Positions 49,993-57,512 of a DNA stretch of 64,000 nucleotides are shown piece after piece. Source of the stretch: Cohnella silvisoli. Lineage in GTDB: Bacteria > Bacillota > Bacilli > Paenibacillales > Paenibacillaceae. Both the position numbers and the translations under genes were made by a program. The stretch spans positions 124,001 through 188,000 of the forward strand of contig NZ_JAIOAP010000011.1 of NCBI RefSeq assembly GCF_021190915.1, written 5' to 3'. The notes beneath the pieces were generated by a model that was given only the letters and a program-made list of their open reading frames with translations, was not told where the DNA came from and did no database searches. How positions within the stretch are numbered: the stretch's first letter is position 1; each line of letters opens with the position of its first letter.

Positions 49993-50721
49993 ATGATAAC
50001 GATCGATTTGAACGCGGATATAGGGGAAGGGTTCGGCGCTTATGAATGGGGTTCGGATGAAACCCTGTTGGAATACGTCTCTTCGGCTAATATCGCTTGC
50101 GGATTTCACGCGGGAGATCCGCATACGATGAGTAAAACCGTGGAAAGCTGCCTGAAGCACGGTGTTGCCATCGGCGCGCATCCAGGATTGCCGGACCGGC
50201 TTGGATTTGGCCGTCGCGAGATGGCGGTCACGCCCGAGGAAGCCGGTCACTTCGTTCTCTATCAAGTTGGGGCGCTCCAATCGTTCGTGCGAGCGTACGA
50301 TGGCAGGCTGCAGCACGTTAAATTGCACGGGGCTCTATATCATATGGCGGCAAGAGATGAGCAAATGGCGCAAACGATCGTTAAGGTCATTCGCCTGCTT
50401 GAGCCCGAACTGCTGCTTTACGGTCCATCCGGAAGTTGTTTGCATGCCGCTGCAGATAGCGAAGGAATTCGTTTTATATCGGAAGGGTTTGCAGACAGGG
50501 CATATATGCCGGATGGAAGTCTGGTTCCTAGGCATTTGCCCGGAGCTGTAATAGAAAATACCGAATCTGCCGTTAACCAAGCGGTCTCTTTAGCAAGAGC
50601 CGGTCAAGTTCAAACCCTATGCCTTCACGGAGATACGCCCAAAGCCAAAGAGCATGCCGAGCAAATCGCTCATCGCTTGCGATCATCGGGTGTTTCCATA
50701 CAACCGCCGGGAAGAATTTAG
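49993..50721 (+). CDS. pxpA: 5-oxoprolinase subunit A (LamB/YcsF family)
   Basis: A 242-residue protein with the family signature DLNADIGEGFGAYEWGSDE, then SANIACGFHAGDPHTM and GAHPGLPDRLGFGRREM, and KLHGALYHM and CLHGDTP at the metal/substrate site. It supplies the third subunit of the PxpABC 5-oxoprolinase that clears the toxic by-product 5-oxoproline. AGGGGAG precedes ATG 49993. It is co-directional with pxpBC, consistent with an operon. Confidence 0.94.
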   Translation: MITIDLNADIGEGFGAYEWGSDETLLEYVSSANIACGFHAGDPHTMSKTVESCLKHGVAIGAHPGLPDRLGFGRREMAVTPEEAGHFVLYQVGALQSFVRAYDGRLQHVKLHGALYHMAARDEQMAQTIVKVIRLLEPELLLYGPSGSCLHAAADSEGIRFISEGFADRAYMPDGSLVPRHLPGAVIENTESAVNQAVSLARAGQVQTLCLHGDTPKAKEHAEQIAHRLRSSGVSIQPPGRI

Positions 50722-50847
50722 ACGAAATTTGTCGAAATATTGTCGAATGATTTTCCAACTAGCAGGAAACCGACTATTCATGTGGAAAATATAGAGAGGA
50801 AACCTAAGTCTTTCTTCTTAGAATAGGTAAATCGTCGGGGGCCTGAA

Positions 50848-52971
50848 ATGTCGATTAATCGCGCCGAATTAAAAACAATAGGGATGGTTATCGCAGCCGT
50901 TTCGGCTTTTTGTTTAATACAGTGGGGCAATGATTGGTTGGAGCAAATACTCGGACATATAAATCGTCAAGCCATGCATACAATGCTGGAATCGTTGGCA
51001 TTCGCTATTTGTTTTGCTATTTTGATATTGGGCTGGATGGTTTTCGTACCGACATTATGCAGGCAACGGCTTATGACAGCCGCATTGTTCACGGGAATTG
51101 GCTTGCTTGATTTATTGCATACAGCCAGTTCTCCGGAAATGCCCTTATTCGATGCCGCTGTCGGAGATACGCCGAGTCTCCTCTTAAATTGGATCTCGCA
51201 ATGGCTAAGCGCACTCGGACTTCTTATTGTTTTCTCGATGAGGAATCCGATGGTTAAGTCCCGAACTCGCATTTACGCGATTATCCCCGTTGTTTTTACG
51301 GTGGCGATCGTTTCGATATTTGTTTTTAAGACGCAAAATTGGAATCAATCGTTCATCGACAGGCTTGCTCCTATTCAACTAATCTCAACTTTGCTGCTTT
51401 ATGCGGCAGGTATTTGTATCCTTTTGTTCCGCAATCGAATTGAAAGACCCGCATCTATGCTTACAATTGTCCAAGCGCTTATCTGGCTGTTTCTTGCCAA
51501 GATCGAAGAGTCGCTAGGAACAGGGACGGGCTCGCTGCAAAATCTGATCGGGGATTGCTTTAAGCTGGCGGGTTACTATTGCCTATTGAAGGGCATCTAT
51601 TTCGTTCTGATCGAGGAGCCCTACAAACGGCAGAAGAAGACGGAAGCACGCATCAATTATTTGGCGTATCACGATGAGCTTACGGCACTGCCTAACCGTC
51701 GGTTATTCGCGGAACGGGTTAGGGCGGAGATGGGGCGTTCGGCGCTTGAAAGAAGCCGGTTCGCGTTATTATGGCTCGATTTGGACCGGTTCAAAACGAT
51801 CAACGACTCCATGGGCCATGCTTTCGGAGATCGTCTGTTGGTCGCGGTAGCTGAAAGATTGGCTAAATTCACGGAAAAGCCGGAAAATGTATTCCGATTA
51901 GGCGGAGACGAGTTCACGGTAATTCTAAGCGATATTAATGGGGAAAAAGAAGCGGAGGCAGCCGCTCAGCGTCTGGTGGATGCATTCGAGCTTCCGGTGA
52001 AAGTCGGACCTTCCGCATTCCATATTACGAGCAGCGTCGGAATGGCACTGTTTCCGGATGACGGCAATTCTCTTGATCTGTTGCTGCAAAATGCCGATAC
52101 GGCTATGTATAGCGCCAAAGAAGCTCGAAACAGCTGGAAGAGATACGCCATCCAGATGAATTTGAAAGCCAAAGAAAAGCTGCTGCTGGAAAACGATTTG
52201 CGTATCGCCCTGGAACTGGGACAGTTCCATCTCGCCTATCAGCCATTGGTTGATCTGGAGCATGAGATTCTGGTCGGGGCGGAAGCTCTGCTCAGATGGA
52301 GTCATCCTCAGAAAGGGGAGCTTCCTCCTTCTGAATTTATTCCGCTTTGCGAAGAGAACGGTTTTATTCTTCCACTTGGCGAATGGGTGCTTCGCAATGC
52401 TTGCCAGCAAATGAAAACTTGGCAGGACAAAGGCTTTCCTCCTATCGTAATGTCGGTTAACCTGTCCATTCGCCAATTCCGTCAGCACGATCTGTGCGAG
52501 CGTATCGAAAAGGTACTGGAAGAAACCGGCTTGTCGCCGCAATGGCTGGAGCTTGAGATTACGGAGAGTATTATGGCGGATGTAACCTTCGCGACAGAGA
52601 TGCTGGAGCGCCTTAAGAAGCTTGGCGTCCGGATCAGCATCGATGACTTCGGTACAGGTTACAGCTCGCTTTATTATTTGAAACGTTTTCCGATCGACAA
52701 GCTGAAGATCGACCGATCGTTCGTTAACGATGTCTTGACCGATCGTAACGACGCGGCTATCGTTTCGGGCATTTCTGCTATGGCGAGAAACTTAAACCTG
52801 ACGGTTACGGCCGAGGGGGTAGAAAGCGCGGGGCAAGTGGCTTTTCTCAAGGAGCTGAAGTGCCAGGAAGCGCAGGGGTACTTTTTCTCCCGGCCCGTTC
52901 CGCCCGAGCAATTTCTTTCGTTGTTCGAGTTGGATAAAGGCAAGCGCACTATGAAGGAGACGATCGCGTGA
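50848..52971 (+). CDS. MASE3-GGDEF-EAL cyclic di-GMP protein
   Basis: A 707-residue membrane protein. Seven or eight hydrophobic segments (about 10-255) have the MASE3 character (GIGLLDLLHTASSPEMP). A GGDEF domain follows with the intact active site GGDEF at 352-356, then an EAL domain with EAL at 479-481 and DDFGTGYSSL, and further EAL residues (ELEITES, KIDRSF). Both catalytic sites look complete, so it could make or degrade cyclic di-GMP. GGGGG precedes the ATG. The last 4 bases overlap the start of the next gene (GTGA), so the two are coupled. Confidence 0.92.
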   Translation: MSINRAELKTIGMVIAAVSAFCLIQWGNDWLEQILGHINRQAMHTMLESLAFAICFAILILGWMVFVPTLCRQRLMTAALFTGIGLLDLLHTASSPEMPLFDAAVGDTPSLLLNWISQWLSALGLLIVFSMRNPMVKSRTRIYAIIPVVFTVAIVSIFVFKTQNWNQSFIDRLAPIQLISTLLLYAAGICILLFRNRIERPASMLTIVQALIWLFLAKIEESLGTGTGSLQNLIGDCFKLAGYYCLLKGIYFVLIEEPYKRQKKTEARINYLAYHDELTALPNRRLFAERVRAEMGRSALERSRFALLWLDLDRFKTINDSMGHAFGDRLLVAVAERLAKFTEKPENVFRLGGDEFTVILSDINGEKEAEAAAQRLVDAFELPVKVGPSAFHITSSVGMALFPDDGNSLDLLLQNADTAMYSAKEARNSWKRYAIQMNLKAKEKLLLENDLRIALELGQFHLAYQPLVDLEHEILVGAEALLRWSHPQKGELPPSEFIPLCEENGFILPLGEWVLRNACQQMKTWQDKGFPPIVMSVNLSIRQFRQHDLCERIEKVLEETGLSPQWLELEITESIMADVTFATEMLERLKKLGVRISIDDFGTGYSSLYYLKRFPIDKLKIDRSFVNDVLTDRNDAAIVSGISAMARNLNLTVTAEGVESAGQVAFLKELKCQEAQGYFFSRPVPPEQFLSLFELDKGKRTMKETIA

Positions 52972-53399
52972 GCGAAGGGCATCAGGTCAGACACCATGCG
53001 GTCAGAGTTTTTGTTTACGGGTCGTTGCTGCCAGGCTTGACGAATTATAGTGTCATCGAGCCTTATTTGTTAGCGGCACATCCAGGGCGTATTCGCGGCA
53101 GACTCGTCGATTATGGCCCCTATCCGGCTTTATTGCTCGATCCGAATCGGTACGTTCGCGGCATGTGGATGGACATTCGTATAACAGGCATGCCAACGCT
53201 CGATGTTTTGGAAGGGTTTGTCGGAATAGAAGAATCAAACGATTACGAAAGAGTTTGGATAACGGATGCAGATGATCCCGCCTGGTCGGGCTGGGTGTAC
53301 ATATGGACGGAATCGCGAGGTTATCCTCTGGTAGACGGGGATTGGTGGCCGGATGTGGTTAGAGATAAGGGTGAGGGGCGGGTACGCGGTCGAATTTGA
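52968..53399 (+). CDS. gamma-glutamylcyclotransferase-like (AIG2/GGCT fold) protein
   Basis: A 143-residue protein starting at GTG 52968, overlapping the previous stop. The fold signature VFVYGSLLPGLTNY (the YGSL substrate loop) and the catalytic Glu in VLEGFVGIEE are present, followed by AWSGWVYIW. Enzymes of this fold release 5-oxoproline from gamma-glutamyl compounds, the substrate of the PxpABC enzyme encoded just upstream. A rho-independent terminator follows, shared with the convergent metE gene. Confidence 0.85.
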   Translation: MSEGHQVRHHAVRVFVYGSLLPGLTNYSVIEPYLLAAHPGRIRGRLVDYGPYPALLLDPNRYVRGMWMDIRITGMPTLDVLEGFVGIEESNDYERVWITDADDPAWSGWVYIWTESRGYPLVDGDWWPDVVRDKGEGRVRGRI

Positions 53400-53434
53400 T
53401 TAGATGGAAATGTGGCACTAACAATCGACACAAC

Positions 53435-53477
53435 AAAAACCGTGAACAGGTATAGTTGCCTGCCCACGGTTTTTTTG
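53435..53477. terminator. bidirectional terminator
   Basis: AAAAACCGTG (53435-53444) pairs with CACGGTTTTT (53465-53474), with inner CAGG/CCTG, and is followed by more T. Confidence 0.85.
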
Positions 53478-53500
53478 TGTTTAACTTACCTAAATGTGTT

Positions 53501-55795
53501 TTATGCGGTTACCAGTTCCGCCCGAGCGAGCACAGCAGCTTCAGTCATACGCTTTAACGCGGCCAGCGTTTCGGGCTCGCCGCGCGTTTTGAGACCGCAG
53601 TCGGGGTTGACCCAGAGACGGTCTGCGGGGACGACGGCAAGTGAATCGCGAATGACCGCAAGCATCGTCTCGGTTTCCGGAACGACAGGGCTGTGAATGT
53701 CGTATACGCCGAGTCCGATGCCATTGGCATAGGGTTGATGCTCCAGTGCATGAATCAAGGAGCCGTGGCTTCTGGACGTCTCAAGCGAGATAACATCTGC
53801 ATCCATCGCTTCGACGGCATCAATGATTTCATGATAGTCGCAGTAGCACATGTGAGTATGAATTTGGGTTTCATCGCGGACGCCTGCTACGCTGCGACGG
53901 AAGGAGCTAACCGACCACTGCAGGTATTCGGGCCATTCCCGGCGTTTCAGAGGTGCGATCTCGCGGAGCGCAGGCTCGTCGACTTGGATCATGCCTATGC
54001 CGGCTGCTTCCAGGCGCAACACTTCTGCATCCAATGCTCGCGCGATTTGATCGGCAATTTCCTTGCGGGAAATGTCGTTGCGGTAGAACGACCAAGCTAG
54101 CATAGTGATTGGACCAGTCAGCATCCCTTTGACCGGACGATCGGTCAACGACTGCGCATACAACGTATCCTCCAGCGTCATGGCGCCACGATCCATGACG
54201 TCTCCATAGATGACAGGAGGCTTGACGCAACGCGAGCCATAGGATTGCACCCAACCGTTCGTCGTAAAATGATAGCCATCCAGCAAATGGGCGAAATGTT
54301 CAACCATGTCGGTACGCTCGAATTCACCGTGAACTAGAACATCGATGCCGATTTCCTCTTGGCGGCGAATCCACAGTTCCGTCCGTTCCTGCAGCAGTTG
54401 GCGATAGGCATCATCGCTTAGTTTACCGCGACGCCAGTCTAGCCGGGCTTTACGGATATCGGCCGTTTGCGGAAGGCTGCCAATGGTTGTCGTAGGAAGG
54501 AGCGGCAAATTAAAGCGCTCAAGCTGCAAAGCATGGCGTTCAGCGAACGGCGCACGCCCCTTGACGCTCTCCTCGCTTGAGCCCTGAGCGGCTGCACGAT
54601 GCCTAGCGGGATGGTTCCGCAGAGCAGCCAACGCTGCGCGGTTTTCCTCTAGACGGGGAGATAACTCGCCAACTCCGCCATTCAACCGAGCCTCTAATGC
54701 TTCGCTTAGCGCAACGACTTCTTCCAGCTTCTGATCCGCGAAAGAGAGCGAGCCGCGAACGATGTCGTCCCCGCTGGTCTCTACGGCAACGGTTACCGGT
54801 GAATGCAGCAAGCTGCAAGAGGGTTGAACGATTAGCTGGTCAGCTGGAAGTTGAGTCGCCAGTTCCTCAAGTAAACCCAAAGCTTGGTCCGGGTCTACCC
54901 TCCATATGCTGCGCCCGTCAACGACACCTGCGCCGAGTTTCTTGCCTATAGGCCAGCCGTATTTTCTAATCGCGTTCAGATTGTCATCTTTGCCCCGCAC
55001 GAAATCCAGACCGATCGCATCGACAGGAAGAGAGAAGACGGCTTCCGGATGCTCAACTGCTCCGAAGTAAGTTTGAAGCTGAATGAGAAGCTTCGGATTC
55101 GAAGATTTAAGCGCACCGTATACTTCCTTCAATAACGCTAGATGTTCTTGCGGCACATCGGTTACGAGCGAAGGCTCATCCAATTGAACCCAACCGGCAC
55201 CAGCCTTGACCAATTGTTCCAGAACGGAATTGTAAGCAGGGATGAATGAGCGAACAACGTCGGCGAATGCGGAGGAAGGTACGCCTTTGGCTAGTCGAAC
55301 TAATGTATAAGGACCGATGAGAACGGGACGCGTTAACAAGCCGGCCTCGCGTTTGGCTTCCGTAAAAGCGTCCAGCCAAGGATTGAATACAAGCTTAGGA
55401 TTCGGTTGGTCGGCTAACTCAGGTACGAGATAGTGATAATTCGTGTCGAACCATTTCGTCATCTCGCACGCAGGCGCACCTTCTATGCCGCGAGCCATCG
55501 CGAAATAGACGGCCAAAGAATCAGGGGTTCCCAGATGACGGAATCGACTAGGAATAAGATCGAATGCCGCAATATGGTCAAGCACGGAATCATACAAAGT
55601 AAAGTCTCCGGAGGGTACCCAGGCAACGCCTGATTTCTTTTGTCGGAGCAGACGTCGAATTCGCAATTCCCGCATTTCCTTCTGAAAGCTTTGTTCTTCG
55701 CGCTTCCCGCCCCAGAATTCCTCCAACAATTTTTTCCATTCGCGATTTTCCCCAATGCGCGGGTAGCCGAGACCGGCCGTCGATACGATTGCCAT
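53501..55795 (-). CDS. metE: cobalamin-independent methionine synthase
   Basis: A 764-residue enzyme of normal length. ATG 55795 gives MAIVSTAGLGYPRIGENREW, matching the conserved N-terminus; AAAGGTG lies about 11 bases upstream. The C-terminal half has the zinc and homocysteine residues in IGSLPQTADIRKARLDWRRG, IQVDEPALREI, HTHMCYCDY and VNPDCGLKTR. It transfers methyl from 5-methyltetrahydrofolate-polyglutamate to homocysteine. A cobalamin riboswitch upstream should turn it off when B12 is available, implying a B12-dependent MetH elsewhere. Confidence 0.97.
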   Translation of the reverse strand: MAIVSTAGLGYPRIGENREWKKLLEEFWGGKREEQSFQKEMRELRIRRLLRQKKSGVAWVPSGDFTLYDSVLDHIAAFDLIPSRFRHLGTPDSLAVYFAMARGIEGAPACEMTKWFDTNYHYLVPELADQPNPKLVFNPWLDAFTEAKREAGLLTRPVLIGPYTLVRLAKGVPSSAFADVVRSFIPAYNSVLEQLVKAGAGWVQLDEPSLVTDVPQEHLALLKEVYGALKSSNPKLLIQLQTYFGAVEHPEAVFSLPVDAIGLDFVRGKDDNLNAIRKYGWPIGKKLGAGVVDGRSIWRVDPDQALGLLEELATQLPADQLIVQPSCSLLHSPVTVAVETSGDDIVRGSLSFADQKLEEVVALSEALEARLNGGVGELSPRLEENRAALAALRNHPARHRAAAQGSSEESVKGRAPFAERHALQLERFNLPLLPTTTIGSLPQTADIRKARLDWRRGKLSDDAYRQLLQERTELWIRRQEEIGIDVLVHGEFERTDMVEHFAHLLDGYHFTTNGWVQSYGSRCVKPPVIYGDVMDRGAMTLEDTLYAQSLTDRPVKGMLTGPITMLAWSFYRNDISRKEIADQIARALDAEVLRLEAAGIGMIQVDEPALREIAPLKRREWPEYLQWSVSSFRRSVAGVRDETQIHTHMCYCDYHEIIDAVEAMDADVISLETSRSHGSLIHALEHQPYANGIGLGVYDIHSPVVPETETMLAVIRDSLAVVPADRLWVNPDCGLKTRGEPETLAALKRMTEAAVLARAELVTA

Positions 55796-55899
55796 TACAA
55801 GCGCCACACCTTTCAATTGTTTTTTTGAACCTTCAAATGAACACCAAAAAAGCATCTTCGCCCCAATTTAGATAGTTTAAAAAGGCAAACATGCTTGTG

Positions 55900-56110
55900 C
55901 GATTATGCATAACATGTGCCGGATCATCCCTATCTTCCGTAGGTTCCTTGGCTGTTCCAAAACAACGGCAGGTCTCTCTGGCTGCGGATGAACGAGTTCT
56001 AATCATCCGATACAGTGGCGGGACCGCGTCGGATTCGCACCGACTTCCCTATTAAGCCGCTCACCATTCGCTAAAGCTTACGCTTTCGGACGAATTGCGG
56101 CGCCGTTGTT
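55900..56110 (-). promoter_or_regulatory. cobalamin (B12) riboswitch of metE
   Basis: Read leftward, 56049-56013 contains the conserved core GGGAAGTCGGTGCGAATCC and, further on, GGTCCCGCCACTG. The B12-box-like segment AGCCAGAGAGACCTGCC is at 55983-55967. Both match the cobalamin-riboswitch consensus in the correct order and orientation, about 110 to 250 bases before metE. The expression platform is unclear; no T-run terminator is obvious, so ribosome-site masking is possible. Confidence 0.9.
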
Positions 56111-56135
56111 TCTTTGTATGAGGTTGTTATTTATA

Positions 56136-56164
56136 ACTATACAATGTTATGCATATATATGCAA
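56136..56164 (-). promoter_or_regulatory. promoter of the metE leader
   Basis: On the minus strand, TTGCAT (56164-56159), exactly 17 bases, then TATAGT (56141-56136), placing the start just 5' of the riboswitch. Confidence 0.6.
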
Positions 56165-56172
56165 TATAAAAG

Positions 56173-56208
56173 AAACCCTTCGTTCCCGATTACGGATGCG
56201 AAGGGTTT
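56173..56208. terminator. terminator after nrdB
   Basis: AAACCCTTCG (56173-56182) pairs with CGAAGGGTTT (56199-56208). Leftward reading from nrdB gives the stem followed by T-rich sequence. Confidence 0.85.
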
Positions 56209-56225
56209 TTGTTCGATAAACTATT

Positions 56226-57269
56226 TTAAAGGTCGCCCCAGTTCAAGTTGGACGACTTGCTGTAGTTCGTTACCTTTTGCTCGAAGAAATCGGTTTTCAT
56301 GCTGTTCATGTTGCTGAAGCTTTCGACCCAGCGCATCGGGTGCTCCGTAATTTCCGGATAGAGGATTTCGAGGCCGAGCATCTTCAAGCGTTCGTTGGAT
56401 AAGTACTTAATGTAGCTGTCGATAATTTCCGCGGAGAGTCCGGGAATTTCGTTGTTCGTAATCGACTGGCCCCACGATATTTCCGTTTCGACGGCAAACT
56501 TCATCATCTGGCGCAGCTCTTCAACCAGTTCAGGCGTGAACAGGTCCGGATTTTCCTTGCGGATTTCGCGGAAAATGTTCTGGAACAACGCCAGGTGAGT
56601 CAACTCGTCGCGTTGGATGTACTTAATTTCGGATACGGTACCGAGCATTTTTCCTTGACGGCCGAGCGCATAGAAGAAGCTAAAGCCGCTGTAGAAATAG
56701 ATGCCTTCGAGAATGTAGTTGGCCATAATCGTCTTAAGAAGATTTTTATGGGAAGAATCCGCGATGAAATTCTCGTACAAATCGGTAATGAACCGGTTGC
56801 GGGCAAGCAATCTCTCGTCGTTACGCCACAGATTATAGATTTCATCGCGGGCTTCCGCGGAGCATACGCTGTCTAGAATGTAGCTGTAGCTTTGGCTGTG
56901 AACGGCTTCTTGGAACGTTTGAACAGTCAAGCACAAGTTAACTTCAGGAGCCGTAACGTATTCGTTCACGTTTGGTAAATTCGCCGTTTGCAAGGAATCG
57001 AGGAAGATGAGGAAGCTGATAATCCGGTCATAGCTTTTGCGCTCCGCTTCCGACAGCAGCTTGTAATCTTTCGCATCCTGGGCGAGCGGAATTTCCTCGG
57101 GAATCCAGAAGTTGTTCATCATCGTGCGGTACATCTTCGTAGCCCATTCATATTTCACGTTATTGAGCTCGATCAGGTTGGTGGTGTTGCCTCCGATGAT
57201 TCGGCGTTTGCCCCAGTCCTGGTCACCGTGCTCGTTAAACAGTTTTTTTCTCGTTAATTGCTCATCCAT
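56226..57269 (-). CDS. nrdB: ribonucleotide reductase class I beta subunit
   Basis: A 347-residue di-metal radical subunit. ATG 57269 follows AGGAGG; the open frame extends upstream without a site. Iron/radical motifs are visible in order: IISFLIFLDSLQTANLPN, FQEAVHSQSYSYI (Glu/His ligands), LEGIYFYSGFSFFYALG, and QRDELTHLALFQNIF. It delivers the radical to NrdA for dNTP synthesis. It lies 243 bases after nrdA; that gap holds a long inverted repeat. nrdI is absent here, which favours an Ia-like rather than Ib (NrdEF) system. Confidence 0.93.
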   Translation of the reverse strand: MDEQLTRKKLFNEHGDQDWGKRRIIGGNTTNLIELNNVKYEWATKMYRTMMNNFWIPEEIPLAQDAKDYKLLSEAERKSYDRIISFLIFLDSLQTANLPNVNEYVTAPEVNLCLTVQTFQEAVHSQSYSYILDSVCSAEARDEIYNLWRNDERLLARNRFITDLYENFIADSSHKNLLKTIMANYILEGIYFYSGFSFFYALGRQGKMLGTVSEIKYIQRDELTHLALFQNIFREIRKENPDLFTPELVEELRQMMKFAVETEISWGQSITNNEIPGLSAEIIDSYIKYLSNERLKMLGLEILYPEITEHPMRWVESFSNMNSMKTDFFEQKVTNYSKSSNLNWGDL

Positions 57270-57339
57270 TTTCTTTGTTCCTCCTGAAAATAGTTGCCGA
57301 ATAACCGCTGCGAGAATGCATTTCTCCTTCCGGCAGTTG

Positions 57340-57389
57340 TTGAAATCGACTTGTCTTGATTCCGATTGGCGGAAACAAGTCGATTTCAA
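57340..57389. repeat. 15-bp inverted repeat between nrdA and nrdB
   Basis: TTGAAATCGACTTGT (57340-57354) is exactly inverted as ACAAGTCGATTTCAA (57375-57389), a perfect hairpin with a 20-base loop in the nrdA-nrdB spacer. It lacks a T tail, so it may be an RNA processing or stability element or a small repeat. Confidence 0.6.
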
Positions 57390-57512
57390 AGACTGCACGT
57401 AAACTCTCCAGGAGAAACGATTCTCTCCGCTTACGCGGCAACATTAAATGATGAATCGCAAGACCAATCCATACCAAGGCCGAAAAAACGCCGGTTAACT
57501 CGCTTTTTTATA

